A stretch of 64,000 nucleotides of DNA from Apiospora phragmitis (GCA_038363925.1 JAQQWL010000002.1:372001-436000); one strand, 5' to 3'; shown: positions 23,942-35,772, counted from the first letter of the stretch. The notes: generated from the letters alone by a model not told the origin. Numbers and translations are program-made.

Positions 23942-25405
23942 ATGGTGCGAGGCCAAGATGGCATGATTGGTACGATATGGGCTCAGTAGCTTGTTAAGTA
24001 AGTACTAGGTCCAGCGCCGAAGCGTTTTCAACCACTTTGACTCACATAGTTATTACAGGTTCACTGCCGCATACCTTACACGTCCTGTCTGGTGGGACGG
24101 TTCATTGCGTCTGGTAAGTAATCCTTGGTGGCTTGGCAGCCTAAGTTGATATTATTTCTAACTAATTAATCCTCGACGTAAGGTAGCAAACCGCAAAGAC
24201 CGAGCTCAATTGCGCTTGGGTGTCACAAAAACAAAAAACAATAAAAACAAACAAAAAACAACTACTGTGGTGTTGGCACTCTAGAACTGTCACACTACCA
24301 ACGATGTATATGAATTGCGCTGCTAGGCCTGGGAAGTACTTATTGATGTCTGCTCAGCCAAGGTTGAGGCCATTGCTAACAAACCTTCGCCAGTCCATTA
24401 CAGCATGCGCTAGCCCTCTCGACTACAGGGTGCCATGGTGTATATTAGTTATGAGGTTATGAGATCATGAGAGCTGGATATGCATGTATATGGATTTTGC
24501 TTGTGGGAGTTAGATCGGCAAATACAGACAAAGATGGCTGTAATGATGCCAACTCAGTTGGAGGACTATGTTGGGAATGGTCAGAACCGTCTGATACACG
24601 CCGACGTGATCCCTGTCCATTGTCTTATGCCCAAAGCTCTGGTTCAAATCACATAATGGTACGGACGGGACCCCCTTCACAAGAACCAAAAAAAAAAAAA
24701 CACCCTCCAGTGATCTGACTGTGGAAAGAGCGGGCCTCTGCACATTGTTCATATTGCTCTCTGTATAGCCCATTGCGTCACGTCTGCACTGCGAGGAGCC
24801 CACTTTGTCATTATAATACATTACATTGGCAAACACCTATCTCGTTGCTGCTTCCATAATGTGTGCGTGATTTCTCTGACTTATCGTACGGCCTCCGAAC
24901 TGTCCCAACTGAATGGCCGCAAGCCCTCTTCGTCTCAATGTTGGAGCCTGTTTTCCCGGATTTTGCATTCCAACCTGAACGTCCTAAAGAACCTTACTGT
25001 AAGTCATGTGATCAATGTAGCAACCCAATCCAATCTTTCATTAGCAATGAAACGCCCGAAAAGAACCAATGCCGTTTCATCTTGACCCTATGTCACCGTT
25101 TGCTTCCTGCCCAGAAGCCCAAGTGTCCAATGTTACTTGCTTGCTTGCTTACTCACCACAAGCCCAAATACAGGTATCATGTGTCCAGGACTTGCAAATA
25201 TTCCATACTCGACGAAAACCCAGTTACGGAGGGTCGACATTCAATTTCACTTGCACAAGAACAGAAATCTAATACAAGAGGGACCTTGCGCTGGTGCTTC
25301 TATTTATGTCTAACACCGGCCTTTGTGTATGTATGCTTTAGAGAGAAATATGTACACGAAGAAGGACTCAAGTGAGATGATGGAAAGAACCACCAAAAAG
25401 CGGCC
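23942..25405. other. Intergenic region
   Basis: An AAAACAAAC-rich patch near 24225 and an A run near 24690. Several medium ORFs have no domain or start context that would support a gene. Confidence 0.5.
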
Positions 25406-26287
25406 TTAGAAGTTGGACGCCGCCTTAATCTGCGAATCCGACTCGACCCCCACATTCGCGATCGTCACTGTCTTGCCCGACGCGCTCGTAACGCGAATCG
25501 TCTGCGTCGCCACGCCGAACCCGCTTGGGTTCTCGAAGAAGTTGTACGGCTGGCGCTTGGTCCCCTGCCACGTCTTGCCGCCGTCGGTGCTGACCTCGAG
25601 CTTGGCGACGGCCTCGTTGGCGTTGACGACCTGCATCGAGAACCAGTGGCTCGACGTGCCGGACTTGTTGTGCAGCACGAGGGAGACGTGATGCCGCACG
25701 CGACCTCGGTCCACGACGTCGTCATCGGGTCCGAGGAGTCGGGCGACAGCGCCTTCCAGGCGTTCTCGAAGAGGTCGAGGTGGCCCGCGGCGCACTCGGG
25801 GCATTGGTCGACGACCTTTGTTTGGGGATAGTTAGCTATACATGCTTGTGTGGCATACTTTTGAAGGAGTGAGTGACAAAAAAAGAAGAAAGAAACTTAC
25901 CATGACCTTGATGGTCTTGCCCTTGGCGGTAACCTCTAGACAAGAACCGCACTTGGCGCCGGAGTCCCAGGCGGAGCCGGAGAAGGCGGTGCCGTAGATG
26001 CCCGAGGGGAGGGTATAGGTGGAGAAGGAGCACGTGCCGCCCTGGAGGTTGCCGCCGTAGAAGGTGGAAGTGCCGGTGGTCCCGGCAGCGGCAGAGACTT
26101 GCTTGCTCTGGGCAGCCGGCGAGGCAACAGCCTGCTGTTTTTGTTCTTGGACGCCAGCGACGGCAGCCGGGGCAGCAACTGCAGGAGCAGCAGCAGCAGC
26201 TTGCTGGCCCTGGAGGTGACGGGCAGCACAGGCGGCGGAGGCGACCGAGGCCGCGAGGGGCATGAGCTGGAGGGCGTTGATCTGCAT
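25406..26287 (-). CDS. Secreted expansin-like protein
   Basis: Starts with a signal peptide (MQINALQLMPLAASVASA) and an Ala/Gln-rich linker. A double-psi beta-barrel domain follows (STFYGGNLQGGTCSFSTYTL, GSCLEVTAKGKTIKV, VVDQCPEC, HLDLFENAW) and then a C-terminal beta-sandwich (HWFSMQVVNANEAV, LEVSTDGGKTW, YNFFENPSGFG). The intron at 25900-25816 (GTAAGT donor, GCTAAC branch) joins KTIKVM to VVDQCPEC. In exon 2 the frame breaks in the loop between the two domains, near a CCC run at about 25681-25683, in the one-base-missing sense. Known role of the family: non-hydrolytic loosening of cellulose or chitin-containing walls. Without the sequence break this would be about 265 residues, the usual size. 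Confidence 0.85.
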
Positions 26288-28778
26288 GTTCGCGGTGGTA
26301 TGGAGTTGCGGGTAGCAAGTTTGAAAGTTGGAATCCTCAGAAACGAGTGGCGACGATGATGCAACGGTAAGTAGCAGTAGAACGAACGACTGTGCGGCAG
26401 ATGTTTGGCTGGAACCAATATAGAAGGGATGCGCAGCCGGGCTCGTGGTATTTAAGTTGAAATTTGAGCCCCATGGCAGCAGCAGTCCTCGACATTTCTC
26501 CTCGCTGAAGTCAAATCCGTTTCCCCTTTTGATTAGTATACTTGAAACGCAAGCAGGAAACGGGGGTTGAGATTAGGTGCCCCATCTGCTTCAGCGAGTC
26601 AGCTAGCTTCATTACAGCTGTTGGACTCAGGTCTAGGCTTTGTCAACTACATCATTTTAAGTGATCACCAAGACAGGAACCCCTGCGCGCGACAAGCCCT
26701 ACAAGATCGTGAGCCAGTAGGCAATCTAGAAAGTCTCGCAAGGTACTCCGTATGTTGCCGGAAATACGCCAGGCAAACGTGAAAAAGAAAATGAGCCAGG
26801 AACCCGGACGGTCCCACTTGGTGGCCGACTGCTAACCTGATTGCGAGCGGACCATCTCCATGTGATATCGTGAGTTTCCACAACCTAACAAACGTCGATG
26901 GGCACACCGTGAGTTTGCGCGACCTCATACATAAGACGATGATGGGACGGATGCCATCAGACGAACAGCTTTCCCAGTCCAGAGGTTTCTAATTGAAATT
27001 TGGCCAAATGTTCTCACCACGGGTGGCCACATGTCCATCCCGGCAAGCCCAGGTTATTCACATCGTACGAACGTGGCTTATGTCTTACGGAGATTCACTA
27101 TCCCACCAACCATCACGCAACAACTTGGCACATGGCGCATGTTGGCGGTTACAGCCTTACGGAGGGTTAGGGACCGAAAAGGCGGCGTACGCCCCGGCTG
27201 TGGGTTGTGATCCAGCCAAGTAGGGAGCGATAGATCGGACGGTTTCTCAGTCTCTCGATCGGTGGTTGGTGTTTACCAAACCAAGGAACTGAAAGGTTCT
27301 GCATTGGAGTGTGCGTCGGTGCGGGCCGCGCTCGCTAAATTCGTCCAACCAAGATCAAAATCCAACGTCCAAGCGAAGACCTTAATTGCACTTCACATTG
27401 TCTGTTCCGGTCCTGTCCTGTCAGTTAGCCTAGACTGCATCGCCGACTCGCAGACCGAGCTTCTTGCCAGTCCCCGGACCCAAGCCAATGGGACGGTGTG
27501 ATCTCGCTGGAGTTTGCGTCAGGTTACATCCCGTCCGATTGGCTGCTCCCGGAGGCAAAATGTTTGGGCCTAACCCGGTTTTGGGGTCGTTGCGCAACCC
27601 CTGTTCAATTCGTCAGTTATCATCCCGCGACGAAATTGTGGGCAAGACCGCAACCTGCTTTTCCTTGATTCTTTGCCCCGAAGCCTGTGCTTAAATCGAA
27701 ACGGGCGACCGTCTAGATCAGATTACAAGTGCCTGGGATGGACTTTTTGTAGCGGCAGTGACTGGGACCTCGAGCTAAGGATCAGTCGGTGCAGGGAGCT
27801 CCCGGCGCTTCTTGAACGCCAACGGGAAGCAGACCTTAACGCCCAAATGTCAATTGCCGAACATCACAATGGCAATGCACCTAGGTTGGCCAGCGGCTTA
27901 ACCTGCGTCATCAACGTGACTCTCTAAATTGTCCCATCCAGTTTGACCAGAAGCTTAAGTAGGCTATTAGTCTTCGAATTAGAGCAAGCCCAGACGTGCG
28001 CATTGGCAGTCAGGCTATGATCTCAGAAGAGCTGACATGGTCGTAGTTATCTTTGATCAGCAAGAGTGCAATGAGTTCTCCAACCCCGCATTATTTGCAA
28101 TTGAAAACTTGCAATACCGACAGATGAAGCTGCTGGCCCCAACAAAATACCGAATCAATTGAATTCGAGATGATGAACGAGATCGCTCTGTGCACAAATT
28201 TCCATCCGGATGCCATCCCGAATTGGCAACCCGACGACATTCAGGGGCAAGTCATCAGGTGACAGTTGCTGCTGGTGAAAAAATGAGCTGGTCAGTGCGC
28301 GACTTGCTACAAATCGACCCCAACAACAACAACAACCAAAAAGGAAATGCCTCATATATTTCCTTTTGGTGTTACTGTACCTGATTCACGCTGATCGACC
28401 TTGCATTAGCATTCCATTACGTGAAATTTACCTGAAGCTTTCCTCGAGCTGGGCGCCCTCACCATATAAGAAGCACTGGCCCCGTCCGCACATGCTCAAT
28501 CCCGCTGCGCTTGATAAACTTAGGCATGTCCGCGGATGGAACGTCACCGAATGCTTAGGGGGCGCAAATCCTCCAGCGCGATTTTCTGGACTATTGAGAC
28601 ATTGAACGGCGGTATGATGTAAAGAAATGACGATACGCCCGGGAGACTGGTTTTGGACTGGTTTGGTTTGAGAAATTGCTCTGAGGGAGGAACCCCTTAA
28701 ATGGCTCGTCCAGTCTATTCTACTGCCCACCTGCTCGGGCTTTGCAAAGAGACGGACATGTCACTTCAACTTCATTGA
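26288..28778. other. 2.5-kb region without a recognised gene
   Basis: Promoter of the expansin-like gene at the left end and of the RING-H2 gene at the right end. Short ORFs only, with no consistent features. Confidence 0.5.
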
Positions 28779-29386
28779 TTCATTGAATCAGTCTGGCCTT
28801 GCATTATTAGACACGAGCGAGCAGATGGCTGGCGCGGCTCCTATTCCCACGGGCTGGACAGCACCCTCGTCAATTCGTTCCCCGTCACCCGGTACCAGCA
28901 GCCAGAACACAGCACTGGCAGAGCAGATGGTCTGCCCATCGACGAAGAGGCTGGCAGCAGAAAGTTCCCGCAACTGTCCCAGAATCGAAAGGGTCTACTC
29001 GCTCGGCTTCGAGTGCCGTTGCGCAATACCAACGTCGGCCGTGCGCGTTCGAGCCGAGGGCAAGACACGAGTTGCCCCATCTGCATCGACGACTTCGTCG
29101 AGGGCTTTGAAGTTCGGAAACTTACCTGCGGGCACCTGTTCCATCCTATTTGCATTGATGAATGGCTCGCGGAGTTCGGGGTCACCTGTCCTATTTGGCA
29201 AGTACCCCCCCAAACATATATGCCGGCCTGCCGGTATTTGGATTGTGTGAAGACCAGAAAGCTAACTCTGTGAGTTCTATGGTGATTCGCCTTAGTCGTG
29301 TTAACCTCGCAGCAGCTGTGGCCGCGGACGCGTCATTAAGGCGACCAAGGAAAGTTGCATTGACTGCGCTGGGGGGGGGGGGGTAG
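28779..29386 (+). CDS. RING-H2 finger protein with a GC-AG intron
   Basis: The open frame from 28779 encodes a hydrophilic stretch and then a RING-H2 domain: CPIC, TCGHLFHPIC and WLAEFGVTCPI. The last zinc ligand is completed only by splicing. The donor at 29198 is GCAAGT preceded by G, the branch point GCTAAC lies near 29258 and the acceptor TTAG ends at 29295, so TG joins T to make Cys in CPICRVNL. The intron is 98 nt. The frame ends after a 13-base G run that encodes four Gly and runs into TAG. No in-frame ATG lies after the upstream TGA, so the N-terminus is unresolved; ATG 28758 is in frame but followed by that stop. Probable E3 ubiquitin ligase of about 170-190 residues. Confidence 0.75.
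29371..29383. repeat. G13 homopolymer at the 3' end of the RING-H2 gene
   Basis: Thirteen consecutive G in the last codons. A length change would extend or shorten the C-terminus. Confidence 0.9.
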
Positions 29387-31720
29387 GTGATGATGCGATG
29401 TGAGGTTATGCCTTCTTTATCTTTCTGCAACACGCTTTTGGGGTGCCATATGATTTTCAATTGATGTTCAGATGTTCAATTAATGTGTCACTGATCGATC
29501 GATACAGAATCTACAAAAGACACAGATAACACGGTATTATATGGCGTATAATAGAAAAAATACGAAGAAAAAAAAAGAACGAAACAGAAAGAAGAAACCT
29601 AAATTGGCTGCCCCCTTTCGTGCACGACCAGGACACTATCCGGCGCTATGATCGGGCTGGAGACTATGCCATCCTCCTGCCTGACACCACTTGAGACATC
29701 ACGGTACTACGCCCACCCCACAGTTTGAGTTGATCTCATGGCACCGTTGTGACAGGTTTTTCCTCATCTTCTCTGCCTTCGAGGAATCCTACATACAGGT
29801 GTCGGTCAGTCGTGGGTACGACCGAGAGCAGGTCCTCCATCTCCTTTCTGTTTCTTCTCTTCCGCTTGGGGATATTCAACGAGTTGACTTGCCATGGTGT
29901 ACGTCCAGAGCTATTTTCAGCCAAATCGTCAGCCCCAAGCAAAAGTATCCCAGGTATTATAGACCCTCCATTCGTGATGTCGCGGATATAGCCATGTTCT
30001 GCAAGGTGCAATGGGGTATCCCCGTTCGTATTGCGTCTCCCTAAGTCTGCCCCTTGTTCAGCTAGCATCGGAACAACCCGCAGAGAGGCAAGGTGGCTAG
30101 GTTTATTGCGAACACGAGGGAAGGTAGGCCGCTCTTCGTCGACGTTGAGCGCACGAAACAGGAGTCCCGTGACCAACGGCCCGAATTTTGTAGATGGTGG
30201 CGCGCACCTTTCTAGTAGATGCTTCAATGTTTCGGTGTTGCCCCAATCAACAGCGTCGTAACATGATGTTTTGAAGTTCAAACTTTCACCTAAACCAAAA
30301 TCTTCGAGTGTTTGCCACTGGTAGCCGCGACCTTGACACACAATGAGTTTGATGATGGATGGTAATGTTGACGGATCTGTGGTACGAATTCGTTTCATAA
30401 TGTTTTGGAAACCCGCGACAGATTGCTGGTGAATATAGTTCGAGAGATTGAACGTCAGGTACGAACCCGGTAAGCTTCAATATCGCTTCGCAGGAAGAGT
30501 AGTTGCCTCCACACAAAGCGTAATAGAATAACTGCCTAACCCATAATTGATCAAAGTCGGTCTTTTCCATAGCATGAGTAGGATGTAAGTGATCAGGTAT
30601 ATCCTTATTCCAGCCTGCAATGGTCTCTTCTGCGACTACAGTCGTGTCAGCCGAGCGGATTAACCATAAGAGGAACAAGTCTTCACGACGCACTAATGCT
30701 AGCTCGACGATTCGGGCTGTGAAAGCATTGGTGTCCGAGAGGCCTTGGAATACATCTGGGTATGGAATGGAATATCTTTTGCAAATAAGACTGCCCAGTC
30801 CAGCATCGCCCAAGGTCAAGAGTGCTACCGTGCGATTAACCACTTGATGGAAGGGTAAACCGTAGTCAATAGGCATGTCTGGAGTATCAGAGGCAATCCC
30901 TAGAAGCGCATAAATGTGATCATGCTCTTGAGTGGCGTGGCTTCCATTGAATTTCGCGAGGAGTGTCATTAACCTGCGATCAGCGTTCCACCAAGACTGG
31001 TTGCGGAGAGGACCCGGCATAATTTCCAGCACGGGCTGAATAAACGAGTCGGTTCTCAGTCGTAGGAGATGAGGCATTACTGAAAATATGCGGGATGAGA
31101 CGCTTTTGGAACTGCCGATGATGGTCGCGACACGGGCGCTGGCAACTTCTTGGATAATCCAGACCCTTGTGAACCAGCGTCTTCGGCACAAACGCTTCAA
31201 GGTTGACAGATGCTTTCGATAAAGGGAATTGCTGGTGTCTCCAGATGTGGCTAATGTTGTTGCCTATGAAGCCTCTAGCTTTGGCAGAGTTTGCGGCAGC
31301 CCAATTGGATTGGTTTCCCCATAGAGTCATCATATCCTATGTACGACTACTCAACATTGTGATTGTACACTTATTAGGAGAGAGAGAAAAAACGACTTAC
31401 CATCAATTGATCAATGCGCTTCGAACTCGGGCCTAACCAGATAAGCACTCTTTCGGCATTCTGGTAAACAGATCTCATATGGCCGACTTGATGACCATTT
31501 TCGCGATGATAATTCTGGTTGATGCAGAGAGCATCGACCCAGAGCAGCCTATCCAGGTCACTAAGCCGCAGAGAGTACAGAGCTTTGAAGAGGTTCTCGG
31601 TCACAGAGACCTGGTGGCCATCAAGGAGGATGGAAGGGGAATCGTAGGTCAGGCCCTTTCCCCAAGTATACGAGAGAGCCTCATACGGAACCCCTTTGGA
31701 CTCGCTGAGGTAAAGTGACC

Positions 31721-31745
31721 GTCCAAAAGTCTGCGCAAGGACCAC
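31721..31745. repeat. Left terminal inverted repeat
   Basis: GTCCAAAAGTCTGCGCAAGG followed by ACCAC. It matches the reverse complement of 33038-33062 at 24 of 25 positions. Confidence 0.85.
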
Positions 31746-33037
31746 CCTCATCAAAACTCACATTCCACCACCCTTTTACCCCTTCTAACTTCATCTTTAA
31801 ATAACTCTATTAATTTAATATAGATTTGAACGAAATTGGTCGCATTTTAGCCGTAGAGCGTAAGTTTAATAGGGAATATATATCCGAGGTTATCGCGGTT
31901 ATTACCGCGCTGGCTATTATCGACGCGTTTCGAACGCGTCGGCCTGCTACTATTAACAGTTTTATAAAGCGCTTTATTTAACGAAAATCACTTAAAATAA
32001 AGTTAAAACCTAGTCGCCTTTATAAACTATTAACTTAATAAAAGCGTTATTTATTTTAATTAATATATAAAAGGCTTTATATTATTTAAAAAAAGCTTTA
32101 TTTAAATATTAATATTATATTAAGCTTTAAGTAACGCTCTTTTTTAATTAATATAGTAAAGCGCGCTCTACGTAAAAGGAAGATCGGCTATTAGCGCGCT
32201 GTGAAGCGTATCCTCTTAACGAAGGAGAACGTTAAAAAGCGGCTCGAATTCTATCGTTATTAATCCTCTCGTGCGCGCCTTAAGCGGCTAATACTTTCCC
32301 TTTTTTTTTTAAATAAATGTACGATTTAAAACGAACCTTTTATACTAAGTCGCTAGGTCTTTTAATACGGTTTAAAACGTTATCGAAAGGATCTTATTAG
32401 CTTTACATCTTACGAACGGCTTCGAATTAGCCTTATAGTATAGGCTATAATGTGGTAAAAAGAAGGAGAGGTAGGAACCTCTTTTTTAATTTTTTATAAA
32501 GGAGATCCGGACTCTCTCGCCGGCGGCTTTATTTTTATTAAATATATTAAAGTTTTAAAAGTTACTCTCTTTTTTTTTTATAAGCTTAAAACCTTTTTTA
32601 TATAAAATAACGCACATATATATCGATTTAATACCGTTAAAGAGTTTTTAAAATTAAGGGGTATTTATATAATTAAATAGCCGGTATATTTACTTAATTT
32701 AAACTTTATTAAATAAGTTTAAAAGGCTTTAAAAGCTAAAATCTATAAAATCGAGCCTTTTTTTAAAACTTAAAAAATAATATATTATACTAAGTCTTAC
32801 GAGAGAGGTAGTTTAATTAACGTAAACAGCCTTAGATTTAAGCTTTATTTATAAACTTTTATATTCTCTCCCTCGTCGCCTTTTTATTATACGTCGCGCT
32901 AAGGGTTAATATAATTATTATTAAAATTTATTAAATTAGCTACGTAATAATATAAACTTTTATTTAATTCTTTATTAATTTAAATATATTATTAATATTT
33001 AAACGTAGGTGGTGTTAAAGGGGGGAATCGGCTAAAA

Positions 33038-33062
33038 GTGGCCCTTGCGCAGACTTTTGGAC
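33038..33062. repeat. Right terminal inverted repeat
   Basis: Inverted partner of the left repeat with one mismatch. Confidence 0.85.
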
Positions 33063-33263
33063 ACTGATTTTAGCTTTTAAGGACTTCGCAACTGATCTGT
33101 GTCCGGGGTCTCCCTTGCAAAGGCGAAGAATACGTATTGAGTCCTTCCATAGGTCGAGCGGGGTATAGACATATGCATCTGCCATGTCTTCGGCGTCTTG
33201 CAGTAGGAGCATATGTTCATGAGGAAAGGCGTCTCGAAAAAAAGATTCAGACAGATCTGGCAA

Positions 33264-33733
33264 ACTTGTATCAATACAGGAGGCCTCAGGCTGTGTCCGG
33301 GCTATGCAGTACCCCGCATCACCTGCGTATTCCTGAGTTCAGGTGGCAAGGTATCTTCGGCCTATTGAATACTAGGACTGGCTGGACATCGCAGTGGCGA
33401 AGTAATGCAGGTGAAGGGGAATCGGGGTAGAGTAGCATCGATGCTCTGAACAGGACTGCCTTTGACGTGTCTCCGTCCTAGCTAAAGGTTTGCCCATGGC
33501 AGGTGCGTCGCAGCAATGAGCAATGCAACACACAGCCACAAAAGTACGAGAAGGCAGTTCACAACACCAGGGCGAAAAGGGCAAGGCATATTTCCATTCA
33601 CTTTGCGACCGCAACACATATTACTCCAGGTAACCAATAGCTATTGCCGATGGTCACGAGTCAGATTTCTCTACTTCCTAATTGCCTAAGTTACTTACCC
33701 TTACCCCCTCAGAATTCGATTCCTCTGAGAATA
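33264..33733. other. Intergenic region
   Basis: Between the 5' end of the HET gene and the 3' end of the next minus-strand gene. Nothing recognised. Confidence 0.5.
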
Positions 33734-34465
33734 TTACTCAGTCCCTTCAGCCGTGCTATCCTGATTCTCATAGTCCTGGCACATGGCCCGAAGCCGGTCA
33801 ATGGCCCCACTCAGGACATCGAGATACACCTCATACGTAAACGGCGTCATGCAGGCGTTGAAGTCCTTCTCCAGCCCGTCGACGCTCGTCGACCCCACGA
33901 CCTCGCCCGTCTCGTCCTTGCCGCCATTGCCAACGGCCCGGTACAGGAGCCCGAGGAGCTTGTACTCGACCTGTGCCACGATGCCGATCATGTCGCCGGC
34001 GCTGGGATTGGTGTTGGCGGCGCCGAAGAGCACGCCCCTCGCGTGGGCCGCGGGCGCGTCGTCGCGGAGGCGGGCCATCATGTTGGCGTAGTCGGACTCG
34101 TCGTGCCGGTGGGTCAGCTGCTGCGAGTAGACCGCCTCCGTAGTGATCTCGGTCCAGGGCCCGCCAGGCGGCGGCACGGCCGCTCGCTCAGTCAGGACGA
34201 AGGCGGCGTCGATGTAGCCCGTGAGCGCCGCCCCGTCTTCTTTCTCACCTCTTTGGCCGATACAGAAACTGGTGTCCGCGTTGGGACCCGACAAACTAGT
34301 TTTGACCTCCAACGTTAGCACGAAACGGGAGTCGGGCTCGTGTGGTACCTCGAACACTGTGGGTGGTATGTCTCCAGCCGTCCAGCCAGGGTGAGACCCA
34401 TAATAGGCATCCGCAAAGTAGCAGAGGCGGAACTTCTCCGCATTCTTGTCGTTTGATCCTGCCAT
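33734..34465 (-). CDS. Hypothetical protein, duplicated family, copy A
   Basis: Intact 243-residue frame starting MAGSNDKNAEKFRLCYFADA. No known domain recognised. It has a conserved N-terminal strand pair (RLCYFADAYYGS, FVLTLEVKTSLS), a central block (IDAAFVLTE, ESDYANMMARL) and a helical C-terminus. Copy B, 1.4 kb upstream on the same strand, aligns along the whole length, and the promoters are related too, so this is a segmental duplication. No signal peptide or membrane segment, so probably cytoplasmic. Confidence 0.6.
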   Translation of the reverse strand: MAGSNDKNAEKFRLCYFADAYYGSHPGWTAGDIPPTVFEVPHEPDSRFVLTLEVKTSLSGPNADTSFCIGQRGEKEDGAALTGYIDAAFVLTERAAVPPPGGPWTEITTEAVYSQQLTHRHDESDYANMMARLRDDAPAAHARGVLFGAANTNPSAGDMIGIVAQVEYKLLGLLYRAVGNGGKDETGEVVGSTSVDGLEKDFNACMTPFTYEVYLDVLSGAIDRLRAMCQDYENQDSTAEGTE

Positions 34466-34662
34466 GTCGATGTAATTGAGGTGAATCGTGTGGTATTTGT
34501 TGAGTTAGTGTACCTGAAGCTGTGACTTCTTGAATGGTGATACAACTATTATCCTGAGCCATGTCGAGTTGCCTCATATATATACACCGTAAAAGACAGA
34601 GGGAAATTTCCATAGCTTGCAACATAACCCTTGTTCTCTGATCCAGCCACAAAGTCATTGTT

Positions 34663-34746
34663 ATCCTTGGAACATCTTAATAGTAATGTCACAGCGTACC
34701 CTCTATTCTCAATGGTAACCATTGAGTTACAGCCAGTCAAGTAATT
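34663..34746. repeat. Promoter-linked repeat, inverted relative to 35687-35772
   Basis: The reverse complement of this stretch shares ACTTGACTGGCT, ACTATTAAGATG and CCAAGGA with 35687-35772, in the same order and spacing. It lies upstream of copy A. Confidence 0.7.
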
Positions 34747-34947
34747 ACTAATCCTTTTAGGCTGACTGGCCAAATTTTCTCTTCCAATCATGGGAAGAAA
34801 TCAACATGCATCTCAGACTGGAATACCTCTCAAACAGCTGCCCAGTGTCCATTTCTCCCCTTCTTGTAAAGTTGCTTCCTACCGGGCGTTGTGAGCACGT
34901 CTCTATTTGAAAAAACAATAAGTTTAGGCTAAAAGTGAATGACTTAC

Positions 34948-35583
34948 TTAACTTGCTGTTGGCCAGCTGGGCTGACCTCCCCATTCCTCAAAAGAAGAGC
35001 CTGAGCCGCAGGGCTTTGGGGGAGAAACACCATTTGTCGTCTCAGCCAAATCGCTTTGCTGCGCCAGAGCTCCGCCACGGCGATTGCTCTCCCACTCCCA
35101 GGGAAACCGGATCACCACCTTGGTCTCGAGCTTCGGGTCGAACCGGCCGGACGCCGCGAACACGTCCTCGATCCCGACCTCGCTCGAGATGACGAAGTCG
35201 GACCAGGCCCGCCCTGTCTGCACCAGCGGCCAGGACGGTCGAGCTCAACCCCACGATATCGGCCGCGCCGGCACATGGTCGACGGGCCCGCCGCCAAAGA
35301 CGGCCACGGAGTCGCCGGCTTGGAAACCGGAGAAGTCCAGACACTGCCAACCCGTGGCTAGGATGTCGGAGAGGAACAGGTAGTTCAGGTCGTCGTGGGA
35401 GCTTTTGGTTTCGATCTTGATCAGGCCGTCGTCCGCGATGGGCACGCAAACATACTCGGGTTGTAATTCTAGAATCAGCTTTGGGGACTTGGTTAAAGAC
35501 ACGGCCCAAAGGGATCTCTGCACTGGGGATTTTACTGTATAGGGGGGAGTTTCGGTCAATTTAATACTCACCTTGTGTTCCAT
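34948..35583 (-). pseudogene. Zinc-type alcohol (formaldehyde) dehydrogenase relic
   Basis: Two fragments of a medium-chain zinc alcohol dehydrogenase similar to glutathione-independent formaldehyde dehydrogenases. The first (35583-35245) reads EYVCVPIADDGLIKI, LSDILATGWQCLDFSGFQAG and DSVAVFGGGPV, the start of the NAD-binding fold. The second (35223-34948) reads SDFVISSEVGIEDV and LETKVVIRFPWE, the family's C-terminus. The zinc-binding N-terminal part and most of the Rossmann fold are missing, so it cannot be functional. It lies between the two copies of the hypothetical family. Confidence 0.75.
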
Positions 35584-35686
35584 TTACACGTAGGAAATGG
35601 CGTACCCATTAAAAGACCTAATACGCCTTTTGGAAGCTTTACTAGAGTTCTGTGGTGGACTTGCCATCATACATCATGGCACACTT

Positions 35687-35772
35687 TATTACTTGACTGG
35701 CTATAATACAATGCGTGCCATCAAGGACAGAGTATATGTAGTGATGATACTATTAAGATGCTCCAAGGATTA
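35687..35772. repeat. Inverted copy of the copy-A promoter repeat
   Basis: Plus-strand counterpart of 34663-34746, about 1 kb away on the other side of the dehydrogenase relic. No gene follows it in the matching orientation. Confidence 0.65.

Larger units (their letters stand above)
31721..33062. mobile_element. AT-rich, RIP-like insertion with terminal inverted repeats
   Basis: The 1.34-kb interior is strongly AT-rich, with many TA steps and few CA/TG steps, which is the signature of RIP. It is bounded by 25-bp inverted repeats. The right end read outward-in is CAGTGTCCAAAAGTC, a Tc1/mariner- or hAT-like terminus. No open transposase frame survives, so it is a dead or non-autonomous element. 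A target duplication is not clear: TCA occurs at both junctions on the minus strand but could be chance. Confidence 0.7.
29736..33263 (-). pseudogene. HET-domain/ankyrin protein interrupted by an AT-rich insertion
   Basis: Heterokaryon-incompatibility (HET) domain proteins trigger cell death after fusion of unlike strains. The amino end is at 33263-33063 (YTPLDLWKDSIRILRLCKGD, then SLKAKIS), matching the usual start of HET proteins. After the insertion the gene resumes with VPYEALSYTWG, LLWVDALCINQN, VLIWLG, an intron at 31400-31337 (64 nt), RRRWFTRVWIIQEVA and a C-terminal ankyrin-like region (NTNGDTPLHLAEHG). Four further frame changes, near 31275, 31205, 30490 and 30465, can each be explained by one missing base. 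The join between the two halves is my inference from family order; both are on the same strand. The insertion means the gene is almost certainly inactive. Confidence 0.75.

Noticed and set aside
24863..25375. 170-residue plus-strand ORF
   Set aside because: Non-ATG start, no motif, and no similarity to neighbouring families.
25406..25804. Separate protein upstream of the expansin C-terminal domain
   Set aside because: The Arg-rich beginning is the out-of-frame translation of the expansin barrel domain; only the later part is real.
31790..33010. Possible centromeric or rDNA-derived AT block
   Set aside because: It is short and bounded by inverted repeats inside a gene, which fits an insertion better.
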